A stretch of 64,000 nt of DNA. Origin: Methanosarcina acetivorans C2A (GTDB lineage: Archaea; Halobacteriota; Methanosarcinia; Methanosarcinales; Methanosarcinaceae). The notes beneath the pieces are model-generated. The model made no database searches and was not told where the DNA came from. It saw only the letters and a list, made by a program, of their open reading frames with translations. The stretch covers positions 4,154,001-4,218,000 of the forward strand of contig NC_003552.1 in assembly GCF_000007345.1 (NCBI RefSeq). The letters are read 5' to 3'. A program made the translations under genes and the position numbers. Positions 1 through 8,199 of the stretch are shown here, one piece after another (within the stretch, counting starts at the first letter, position 1; every line of letters starts with the position of its first letter).

Positions 1-605
1 ACCAGTCAGAAAAATACTCGGGTTCGGATGAAGCGCAGCTGGTCCCGCTCATAATATATGCGCAGGACGTTGAGAGCAGGATCATCAGAGGAGAATTCAG
101 ACAGGAGGACTTTGCACCAACCCTGCTCGGAATTCTTGATATCCCTGAAAGGCCAAGGTTTGCCAAAGGAGAACAGATCCTGCTTACAGGTCACGTAAAC
201 ATTAAAGTCACACTTCCGGAAAAAGGAACCGTAGAACTCAGGAAAGACGGAAAGATTCTCGAAACCGCAGGAAATGATGACAGGTTTGTTTTCCTCGGAC
301 TTGAGTCTGATAAATCCTATACGATCAGGGCTGAGCTTGATTCCGGAAAGAGCCTGGAAGCAAAGGAAAAGGAAGTTTTTCTTGAAACAGACTCAGTAAT
401 TAGTTTCGGTGAAGAAGGGACCGGGAAAGAGAAAAGCGAATACCCATCGGTGGAATCAAAAGAAGGAATCAGCTCTGCAGGGGTTTTAGGAGAAGAAAAT
501 TCGCTTTTTGGCAGGAAATCAAGTTACCTTATAGGATATCTTCTTATAGGAATAATAAACCTTGCAGGGTTTTTTATCATCATGAAAATTCTGAAAAAAG
601 GCTGA
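1..605 (+). CDS. C-terminal part of an alkaline-phosphatase-superfamily-like membrane protein (partial)
   Basis: The frame is open from base 3 to the TGA at 603-605, giving the last 201 residues of a protein that begins before the window. The first 50 residues (LVPLIIYAQDV, then FAPTLLGILDI) resemble the C-terminal end of catalytic domains of the alkaline phosphatase/sulfatase superfamily; this is recalled, not searched. A beta-rich stretch of about 70 residues follows, then an acidic Ser/Glu linker, one hydrophobic membrane helix (YLIGYLLIGIINLAGFFIIM) and a short Lys tail, so the catalytic part should be tethered outside the cell by its C-terminus. The catalytic residues lie upstream and cannot be checked. 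It could instead be another surface hydrolase with the same topology. Confidence 0.5.
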   Translation, partial: QSEKYSGSDEAQLVPLIIYAQDVESRIIRGEFRQEDFAPTLLGILDIPERPRFAKGEQILLTGHVNIKVTLPEKGTVELRKDGKILETAGNDDRFVFLGLESDKSYTIRAELDSGKSLEAKEKEVFLETDSVISFGEEGTGKEKSEYPSVESKEGISSAGVLGEENSLFGRKSSYLIGYLLIGIINLAGFFIIMKILKKG

Positions 606-865
606 AGAGCCGCTGAAGGCTTTTAAAATGCCTCCGGGTTTTTAAAAAGTCTCAAGCTTTTAAGAAGTTTCAGGGCTCTTAAGAAACCTCAAGCCCTACA
701 AAGCTATTCTGAAAAATTGAAATATCAGTTCCCGGGCTAAGATTTATGGATCCCCGGTTAAAATTTCAGAATAAAAGTTCCAGCTCAGCTGATGTCATCG
801 TTTTTACAAACTATAAAGTTGAAGAAAAGTGTAAAGATGATCAGAATGGATAAAAAAAGGTATAA
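606..865. other. Spacer downstream of the partial gene
   Basis: No coding frame is supported. The first 110 bases hold imperfectly repeated motifs of the type ctttTAAgaagtttcagggct and short T runs, probably the 3' end and termination zone of the preceding gene. The spacer ends at the 6-bp target duplication (gtataa, 860-865) of the MITE that follows. Confidence 0.4.
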
Positions 866-1102
866 CTTATATTCGGCAGGTCGACATTATGAATTAAATA
901 TTTTTGCTGATATTGTTTTTTAAACATTCTGCAAATTTGTAATATACTTGAAGCTGGTTAACATATGACTCAAATCTTACTCCCTATATAAGTAACGAAC
1001 CATTTTTGCAGTAATGTTTAATGTGGAAGAAAACGTGTTTTCCCACAAAAACGCTATCAATAAAAATACTTGGAAAAAATCAAGTTACCTGCCGAAAGTA
1101 GG
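866..1102 (+). mobile_element. 237-bp MITE, type 1, copy 1
   Basis: A non-coding element, 237 bp, found again at 10176-10412 with one mismatch that I can see (a/c in ttga[a/c]gctgg). Its ends form an imperfect 16-bp terminal inverted repeat with a perfect 10-bp core (ttcggcaggt / acctgccgaa). It is flanked by a 6-bp direct repeat gtataa at 860-865 and 1103-1108, the expected target duplication. Inside are an AT-rich body, an archaeal TATA-like box (ctatataag, 984-992) and an imperfect hairpin near 1030-1060. No transposase is encoded, so mobility would depend on a transposase supplied elsewhere. Confidence 0.85.
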
Positions 1103-1440
1103 GTATAATATAAATTTTACAGTTTTACTAATAAGATATATTTAATATAGTTTATAGATAAATATTTATTATATCTCTATTGAGCAAAAATTATTGGGCG
1201 AATATCATAGAGCCAATCTGAGACTGTCTGAAACGGATTTGCTTGAAAAAGATGAAACTCCCTGGCTTCCTGAGTAGCCATAGAAGATGAAAACCCTGAC
1301 CCGGGCTGTATAGTAAACACGGGCTGTACAGTTCAACCCGGCTGTGCCTGACATTCATGGTTCTGGTAGAAAGAACCTGCAGAACCACAGAGAAGACAGA
1401 AAGCCCGAAAAATTGATTTCCTTAGCGGAAGTGGCCAAAA
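1103..1440. other. Leader region of the CDF transporter gene
   Basis: No convincing gene. AT-rich to about 1185 (tatatttaatatag, tttatagataaat), which could hold a promoter for the gene at 1441, then a more balanced stretch up to the start codon. A TATA box inside the preceding MITE (984-992) is an alternative promoter and would give a leader of about 420 nt. Confidence 0.3.
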
Positions 1441-2466
1441 ATGGAACATGAAGAAAGGTTTGAGAAGGCTGTTCAGGTTACAGGCGTCGGGCTCTTTGTG
1501 AACCTCGGGCTAACTCTTTTCAAGTTGTTTGCAGGAATTCTTGGGAACAGTACAGCAATGGTCGCAGACGCTGTCCATTCTCTTTCGGATTTTCTGACTG
1601 ACATTGTGGTGATCTTTGGCTTCAAGGTCGCAAAAAAGCCGGTGGATGAAAGCCACAACTACGGCCACGGAAAAATTGAAACCCTCAGTGCAAGCCTTGT
1701 AGGGCTCATGCTTCTTGTGGTTGCCGGGCAGATTTTACTTTACGGACTCCGGCGGACTCTGTTGTTTGCCCAGGGAGGAAACCTTGAGCAGCCAGCTCTT
1801 ATTGCTCTTTATGCAGCCCTGCTGTCCGTAATCTCAAAAGAGTTCATGTACCATTATACAATCCTGCAGGCCAGGAAAATCAACAGTATGGCTCTAACTG
1901 CGAACGCCTGGCACCACCGTTCGGATGCTTTGTCCTCGCTCTGCACTCTGGCAGGGATCGGGGCTGCAATCTTCCTGGGAGGAAAATGGGTTGTTCTCGA
2001 CCCTCTTATGGCGGTCTTCCTGAGCTTCATCATCCTGAATGTCGCCCTGAAGATATTCCGCAGCAGCATAAACGAACTCATAGAAGCCTCCCTTGACGAA
2101 GAAACCGAAGGTCAGATCAGGGAGATCATCCGGAATACCGAAGGAGTGAAAGCCGTCTCGAACCTCAAGACCCGGAGGATAGGAAATAACATTGCTGTGG
2201 ATGTCCGCATTAAAGTTGATAATGCCCTGGACATAGGAGAGGCAAACCGGATTTCCATCCACGTGGAACATAACCTGAAAAAAGCCTTTGGGCCCTATAC
2301 CTATGTCCTTGTTAAAGCCGAACCCTATGAACGCGAACCCGCAGGAAATCCCGAGGACGGGAAATTTCCCGAACATCCGATGCGATCTGAAAAGCACGAC
2401 ACCTGCCTTCGAAAGCAACCGATAAAAAAAGCAAAAACAACAGGTTATAAAGATTCAAGAAGGTAA
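1441..2466 (+). CDS. Cation diffusion facilitator (CDF) family metal transporter
   Basis: 341 residues. CDF proteins export divalent metals (Zn, Fe, Mn, Cd or Co) across the cytoplasmic membrane in exchange for protons. The first 210 residues give about six membrane helices. The two intramembrane metal-site halves are visible: H46-x3-D50 (with D54) in helix 2 and H158-x3-D162 in helix 5, each an HxxxD pair. The loop SHNYGHGKIE after helix 2 is also typical. Residues 215-295 form the cytosolic metallochaperone-like domain, and a basic tail of about 45 residues follows. His rather than Asp in the helix-2 pair suggests Zn/Cd-type selectivity, but the substrate is not fixed by sequence. The start ATG has no strong Shine-Dalgarno (SD) sequence. 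The gene is single and lies downstream of a MITE. Confidence 0.92.
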   Translation: MEHEERFEKAVQVTGVGLFVNLGLTLFKLFAGILGNSTAMVADAVHSLSDFLTDIVVIFGFKVAKKPVDESHNYGHGKIETLSASLVGLMLLVVAGQILLYGLRRTLLFAQGGNLEQPALIALYAALLSVISKEFMYHYTILQARKINSMALTANAWHHRSDALSSLCTLAGIGAAIFLGGKWVVLDPLMAVFLSFIILNVALKIFRSSINELIEASLDEETEGQIREIIRNTEGVKAVSNLKTRRIGNNIAVDVRIKVDNALDIGEANRISIHVEHNLKKAFGPYTYVLVKAEPYEREPAGNPEDGKFPEHPMRSEKHDTCLRKQPIKKAKTTGYKDSRR

Positions 2467-2508
2467 CTTTATTAAAAAATCATTTGATTCAAAAAGATCA
2501 TTTTGATT

Positions 2509-2787
2509 TCAGGAAAGTTCGTACACGTTCCCCAGGGCTTTTTCAAAAGTAACATCAACGTATTCTACGTGAGCAAAAGTAGGCCCTTTCCGAAGTTCAT
2601 TGATGAGAAGCTCAAGAGATTCCTGTCTGCCTTCCGCGAGAACAAAAACCCTTCCGTCCCTGAGGTTTATAGGGTTGCAGTCCACTCCAAAACGTTCGGC
2701 AGCGTTTTTTGCAAACCTTCGAAAACCAACGCCCTGTACCCTCCCGGATACAAAGATCTTCGCCCGAACAGTTTCTTCCGTGGTCAC
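2509..2787 (-). CDS. acyP: Acylphosphatase
   Basis: 92 residues, the usual length for the family. It hydrolyses the carboxyl-phosphate bond of acyl phosphates in the cytosol. The signature GRVQGVGFR (residues 15-23) gives the phosphate loop and catalytic Arg23, and the catalytic Asn is N41 in NLRDGRV. The start is GTG at 2785-2787, since an in-frame TAG lies four codons upstream. A TATA-like ctatatatc lies 25-35 nt upstream on this strand, so the transcript may be leaderless or nearly so. The gene converges with the CDF transporter; the stops are about 40 bp apart. Confidence 0.93.
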   Translation of the reverse strand: MTTEETVRAKIFVSGRVQGVGFRRFAKNAAERFGVDCNPINLRDGRVFVLAEGRQESLELLINELRKGPTFAHVEYVDVTFEKALGNVYELS

Positions 2788-3232
2788 AAATGGCTATTTT
2801 GGAGAACAATGATATATAGCTATGGTTGGTTCTGAAGACAATGTTAGATAGAAACTTTTTTCAGGAAGGAGAAAAGGCCGTCAAATATAAAGAGAGGACA
2901 AAATTTTAAAATTCTCATCTATTGCGGAGATAAATTACTTTAAGCGATCTTTAACGCATCCTTTTCATAAGGAATCTTTTACGTCTCTTTTGCTTAATTA
3001 TGTAATCCTTATCTGACGTTTTAAATTTTCTGTATATATAATAGATCGAATATATATTATTTATTATAAATACTATTTTTAATGACCATATTAAAAATTA
3101 ATATATGATAAGTCTCATAAATGTGGCTAAAGTGACTTTACGAATGTAAGGAAGGCAGAATTTAAAAGATCAGGTAAAAGGGGTTTAATTGAAGTATTAA
3201 TATGCCCAATTTAAGGGCAGGGTTGGGGTCTT
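2788..3232. other. Divergent AT-rich promoter region
   Basis: Spacer between the acylphosphatase gene (-) and the first large kinase gene (+). It is very AT-rich at 3030-3110 (tgtatatataatag, gaatatatattatttatt), which offers TATA boxes about 120-190 nt upstream of the kinase start. I see no gene, repeat or clear operator here. Confidence 0.4.
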
Positions 3233-6200
3233 ATGATTACTTCTAAAAGCGTAGCTGCCGACGAACTGGAGAGCCGGCTGAAAGGACGGATTGCTGAGCT
3301 GGAAAAATCAAACGGAGAGTTGAGGGCCAGGCTTCTCGAATACAAACACTCCGAAGAAGCCATGAGCAAATCGGAAGAAAAACTCGGATACATATCACCC
3401 CAGGGAAAAGAATACCGTTTTAATACACGAATAGTACCTGAGTTCGTTGACGGCGAGGTCGCTTCCGTTCTTGCTATTTCCCACGATATCACTGACATAA
3501 AAGAAGCAAAGACCAGGCTGAAAGAAACACGCGACAATTTAGAAGAACTGGTTGAAGATCGGACAACTCAGCTTGAAAAGGCTTACAGGTCATTGAAAGA
3601 AAGTGAAAAAGATCTTGCAGAAGCTCAAAAAATAGCTCATCCTGGAAACCGGAACTGGAATATTGTGACAGATGAATTATACTGGTCTGATGAAATCTAT
3701 CGGATTTTCGGGTGCACCCCTCAGGAATTTGGGGCAACCTACGATACATTTTTGAGTTACATGCACCCGGAAGATCAAGATTATGTGAATTATGTGAACA
3801 ACGCCGTAAATGGAGCTCTGAACGGAAAACCTTACAGCACTGACCACAGAATTGCCCTGGCCGGTGGAGAAGAATGGATAGTCCATGAACAGGGTGAAGT
3901 TATTTTTGGGAAAGGAAAACTGAGGACGTCCGGGATTGATATAATTGGGGATATTCCCTGGGGGACGCACTTCTGCCAGTTTTACCAGACAAAAGAAGAT
4001 TTGATGGATGTACTCGTCCCTTACTTAAAAGCAGGGCTGGAAAACAATGAGTTCTGCATGTGGGTTACATCGCAACCTCTGGATATGAAAGATGCAAAAG
4101 AAGCCCTTAGAAGAGCTGTTCCCGACCTTGATACTTACCTTGGGAAAGGGCAGATAGAGATTATTCCCTACACTCACTGGTATGTACAGGAAGGTTCTTT
4201 CGATTCGGAAAGAGTATTGAACGGGTGGATCGAAAAACTCAATAAAGCCCTGGCCAATGGCTATGACGGTTTGAGATTGACAGGGAACACCTTCTGGCTG
4301 GAAAAAAAGGATTGGAATGATTTTGTTGATTATGAAGAAGAAGTGGACAGAGTTATCGGTAATTACCGTATGATAGCACTGTGTACTTATTGCCTTGAGA
4401 AGTGTAATTCAACTGAAATAGTAGACGTGGTAATCAACCACCAGTTTGCCCTGATTAAAAGGGAAGAAAAATGGGAGCAGATCGAGAGCTCAAAACGCAA
4501 AAGAGCAGAAGAAACCGCTCTTCAAGCCGCAAAAGATTGGAAATATACCTTTGATGCCGTGCCGGACCTGATAGCCATAATCGACACCGAATACAAAGTC
4601 GTCCGTGCAAACAGGGCCATGGCGGCAAAATTGGGAGTGACACCGGAAGAGTGTGTGGGGCTAACCTGTTATCGTGCCATTCATGGGACGAACGAACCCC
4701 CTTCTTTTTGTCCGCACAGGCAGTTGCTTAAAGACGGAATAGAACACACAACAGAGGTCTGCGAGGACTGTCTCGGAGGCTATTTCCTGGTAAGCACCTC
4801 ACCTCTTCATGATTCCGAAGGAAAACTCATTGGGAGCGTTCATGTTGCCCATGACATCAGTGAACGCAAGCAGGCTGAAGAAGCACTGATAAGAAGTGAG
4901 AATGAATTCCGCACGTTGGCTGAAAACTCTCCTGACCTGATTGCTCGTTTTGACAGACAGAACCGCCACCTGTATATTAATCCAGTGTCTGTGGAAATTT
5001 ATGACCACCCTCAGGAAAAAGTGATTGGCAAAACTCACAGTGAACTGGGAAGAGATCCTGAGCAGATAAAGTTCTGGGAAGAACACCATGAAAAGGTTTT
5101 TGCCATAGGAAAGCCCGAAACAATGGAATTTGAATATACGTCACCTCAAGGAAAAAAATACTATTTTAATACGCGAATAGTGCCTGAGTTTGTTGACGGG
5201 GAAGTTACTTCCGTTCTTGCCATTTCCCGTGACATCGCAGACATAAAAGAAGCAGAAATTAGGCTGAAAGAAACACTCGACAATTTAGAAGAACTGGTTG
5301 AAGATCGGACAACTCAGCTCGAAAAGGCTTACAGATCATTAAAAGAAAGTGAAAAAGGTCTTGCAGAAGCTCAAAAAATAGCTCATCTTGGAAACTGGAA
5401 CTGGAACATTGTGACCGATGAATTATACTGGTCGGATGAAATTTATCGGATTTTCGGGTGCACTCCTCAGGAATTTGTGGCAACTTACGATACATTTTTG
5501 AGTTACGTGCACCCAGACGATAGTGAGAGTGTGGAAAATGCCGTAAAAGGAGCTCTGGACGGAAAACCTTACAGCATTGATCATAGGATTATCCTGGCCG
5601 GTGGAGAAGAACGGATAGTCCATGAACAGGGTGAAGTTATTTTTGGGGAAGGAAATGTGCCTTTCAGGATGAATGGAGTAGTCCAAGATATCACTGAGAG
5701 AAAAAAAGTTGAAAAAGCGCTGGAACTGGCTAATGCATATAACCGCAGTCTGATTGAAGCCAGCCTCGATCCTCTGGTCACTATTGGTCCTGACGGGAAA
5801 ATAACAGATGTAAACAAAGCCACTGAGCTGGTTACGGGTCATTTAAGAAGTGAGTTGATTGGAACCGATTTCTCTGATTATTTCACCGAGCCTGAAAAAG
5901 CTAAGGAAGGATATAAACAGGTATTCAGGGAAGGACTGGTGCGGGATTACGCTCTGGAAATTCAGCACAGAGACGGGCATATTACACCCGTATTGTATAA
6001 TGCATCCGTATATCGGGACAAAGACTGGGAAGTTATCGGGATTTTTGCTGCAGCTCGTGATGTCACCGAGTATAAAAGAGCTGAGAAAGCACTGAAACTG
6101 GCTAATGCGTATAACCGTAGTCTGATTGAGGCAAGCATAGACCCGCTTGTAACTATTGGTCCGGATGGTAAAATAACCGATGTAAATAACTCTACGGAAT

Positions 6201-7576
6201 CCATTACCGGTTATTCTCGTAACGAGTTAATCGGGACTGATTTTTTAGATTATTTTACCGAGCCTGAGAAAGCCAGAGAAGGATATCAACACGTGTTCCA
6301 GAATGGACTTGTCCGAAACTATCCATTAGAAATTCTACACAAATGTGGACATTTAACGCCGGTTTTGTATAATGCGTCGGTTTATAGGGATGAAACCGGG
6401 AAAGTTATCGGGGTTTTTGCTGCAGCCCGTGATATTACCGAACTTAAAAAAGCCGAAGAAAAAATTCAGACACTTGCAAATGTTGTCGAATCATCGAACG
6501 ATGCTATTATAACCGAATCTCTTGATGGTATTATTACCAGCTGGAATAAAGGAGCAGAGCAGGTTTATGGTTATCTGGCTGAAGAAGTTATGGGCAAGAA
6601 CATGTCCATACTCGAATCAGACAATCTTAAAGGGGAAATAAAGCAATTAGTTGACAGGGTTAAGCAGGGAAAAAAAGTTCAGAACCACGAAACTTTACGG
6701 TTGAAAAAGGACGGAACAATATTAAATATTTCAGTAACTCTCTCTCCGGTTTTTGATGTATCTGGAAAGCTCGTTGCTATCAGTAATATTGCCGGAGATA
6801 TTACGGAAAAGAAAATCTCGGAAAACCTGCTTCATGAAAAGCAAATGGCTGAAATTGCAAACCGTACAAAGAATGATTTTCTGGCAAATATGAGTCACGA
6901 ACTTAGAACCCCCCTTAACTCAATAATAGGTTTCTCTGACATGCTTTATGAGCAGGCATACGGAGAGTTGAATCGAAAACAACTAAGAGCCATAGGAAAT
7001 ATCTCTAGCAGTGGGAAGCATCTTCTGAATCTGATCAACGGTATCCTGGATCTTTCAAAAATAGAAGCAAATAAAATGGAGCTTAATTATAGAGAATTTG
7101 ACCTTGCTACCAAGCTTGAGCTGATACGAAACGTTCTGTATCCCGTAGCAGATAAAAAAAATATTGATATTGAAATCGATATGGATACTGAGCTTACGAA
7201 GATCTGTGCCGATGAGGAGAAGTTTACCCGGATAATGTATAACCTTGTAGACAATGCTATAAAATTTTCTTATGAAAACAGCCTTGTAAAAATAGGAGCA
7301 AGAAAAAATGGCAATCTGGTTGAAATAACGGTTACGGACGCCGGAATCGGAATAAAGGCCGAAGATCAGCACAAACTATTCAAGCCTTTCAGCCAGGTAA
7401 ACTCCTTCCCTTCAAAAAAATTCCAGGGTACCGGGCTTGGTCTCTCCCTGGTCAAACAGATTGTTAACCTGCATGGAGGTTACGTATGGTTCAGGAGCGA
7501 ACAAGGAGAAGGGAGCACCTTTGCTTTTGCGATCCCGATAGCATCAAAGATGAAAGTATTGGCCTGCTATCATTAA
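3233..7576 (+). CDS. Soluble multi-PAS/MEDS sensor histidine kinase
   Basis: 1447 residues with no membrane helix, so a cytosolic sensor kinase. Approximate order: coiled coil 1-45; a truncated PAS 50-95; coiled coil and a PAS_3-like unit 130-230; a MEDS domain (235-410, beginning GDIPWGTHFCQFY), a module found in methanogen and methylotroph regulators; a Cys-containing PAS 427-552 (CYRAIHG...FCPH...CEDC); PAS 553-690; a second PAS_3-like unit 715-830; twin PAS 835-950 and 955-1070; PAS 1075-1200; HisKA with phospho-acceptor H1222 in NMSHELRTP; HATPase with N box NLVDNAIKFS, DAGIGI and GTGLGLSLV. There is no receiver domain, so a separate response regulator is needed. The unit around residues 55-225 is a near copy of 670-825, and the first copy is truncated at both ends. 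The likely signal is a small intracellular ligand or redox state. Start is ATG at 3233. Confidence 0.9.
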   Translation: MITSKSVAADELESRLKGRIAELEKSNGELRARLLEYKHSEEAMSKSEEKLGYISPQGKEYRFNTRIVPEFVDGEVASVLAISHDITDIKEAKTRLKETRDNLEELVEDRTTQLEKAYRSLKESEKDLAEAQKIAHPGNRNWNIVTDELYWSDEIYRIFGCTPQEFGATYDTFLSYMHPEDQDYVNYVNNAVNGALNGKPYSTDHRIALAGGEEWIVHEQGEVIFGKGKLRTSGIDIIGDIPWGTHFCQFYQTKEDLMDVLVPYLKAGLENNEFCMWVTSQPLDMKDAKEALRRAVPDLDTYLGKGQIEIIPYTHWYVQEGSFDSERVLNGWIEKLNKALANGYDGLRLTGNTFWLEKKDWNDFVDYEEEVDRVIGNYRMIALCTYCLEKCNSTEIVDVVINHQFALIKREEKWEQIESSKRKRAEETALQAAKDWKYTFDAVPDLIAIIDTEYKVVRANRAMAAKLGVTPEECVGLTCYRAIHGTNEPPSFCPHRQLLKDGIEHTTEVCEDCLGGYFLVSTSPLHDSEGKLIGSVHVAHDISERKQAEEALIRSENEFRTLAENSPDLIARFDRQNRHLYINPVSVEIYDHPQEKVIGKTHSELGRDPEQIKFWEEHHEKVFAIGKPETMEFEYTSPQGKKYYFNTRIVPEFVDGEVTSVLAISRDIADIKEAEIRLKETLDNLEELVEDRTTQLEKAYRSLKESEKGLAEAQKIAHLGNWNWNIVTDELYWSDEIYRIFGCTPQEFVATYDTFLSYVHPDDSESVENAVKGALDGKPYSIDHRIILAGGEERIVHEQGEVIFGEGNVPFRMNGVVQDITERKKVEKALELANAYNRSLIEASLDPLVTIGPDGKITDVNKATELVTGHLRSELIGTDFSDYFTEPEKAKEGYKQVFREGLVRDYALEIQHRDGHITPVLYNASVYRDKDWEVIGIFAAARDVTEYKRAEKALKLANAYNRSLIEASIDPLVTIGPDGKITDVNNSTESITGYSRNELIGTDFLDYFTEPEKAREGYQHVFQNGLVRNYPLEILHKCGHLTPVLYNASVYRDETGKVIGVFAAARDITELKKAEEKIQTLANVVESSNDAIITESLDGIITSWNKGAEQVYGYLAEEVMGKNMSILESDNLKGEIKQLVDRVKQGKKVQNHETLRLKKDGTILNISVTLSPVFDVSGKLVAISNIAGDITEKKISENLLHEKQMAEIANRTKNDFLANMSHELRTPLNSIIGFSDMLYEQAYGELNRKQLRAIGNISSSGKHLLNLINGILDLSKIEANKMELNYREFDLATKLELIRNVLYPVADKKNIDIEIDMDTELTKICADEEKFTRIMYNLVDNAIKFSYENSLVKIGARKNGNLVEITVTDAGIGIKAEDQHKLFKPFSQVNSFPSKKFQGTGLGLSLVKQIVNLHGGYVWFRSEQGEGSTFAFAIPIASKMKVLACYH

Positions 7577-8199
7577 AAGAGTAATTGGATATCTTAAAAG
7601 ATTAATTAGATGTCCAACGTTATATTACTAAACGTAAGAAAGAAGAAGAAACCGTAAAAAGCATATAACAAGGATATTGAAAAGGACATTTTCTTTGACA
7701 CGGGCATTGTAATTCCATCAGGGATAAATCCGGTCCAAAAATTGGCTAAAAATGCTGCTTGATATTTAAAATCCCTGGAAACATAAAACAGGTCTTCTTT
7801 CTCGATCTTGTTTCAATAACAAGTTGTTCAGCATTTTTTATGTCCCCTTTTTTTACAACAGCTTGTTCTTTTATTCAGCATTTTTTGTCTTGTTTTGTTA
7901 CAACTATGAGCTCTTTTAAGACTTTTTCAAATCCGTTCAAGTTCAACCCGGGTTTCTTTTTTTCACATACTTTTGAACTATACTTTGGAACTTCTTAATA
8001 TACGGAATTAAGTATACTGTTTGAAAGTACAATTAAGTAAACATTATATGGCTTCAGGTAATTTAATGAAAAGCTTAAGCATAATAATTGTTTGATCTGT
8101 TTATAATATTAATAGTGTTTTTATTTAATCTTGGTTGGTTAATAATTTTGTTTAAGGATCTTTTTGAGAGTAGGCGTATATTTAGAAGTAGGTGGTAAA
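7577..8199. other. Long AT-rich spacer
   Basis: No supported gene. Around 7800-7930 a pyrimidine-rich stretch repeats loosely (acaagttgttcagcattttt and ttcttttattcagcattttt), and a 79-codon frame there has biased, low-complexity composition and no SD. The last 150 bases are AT-rich with several TATA candidates and serve as promoter region for the surface protein at 8200. Confidence 0.35.

Noticed and set aside
2503-2835. 110-codon plus-strand frame
   Set aside because: It is antisense to the acylphosphatase gene, whose signature and catalytic residues are unmistakable.
7759-7998. 79-codon plus-strand frame rich in Phe and Ser
   Set aside because: Pyrimidine-rich low-complexity DNA with an imperfect internal repeat, no SD and no homology that I recognise.
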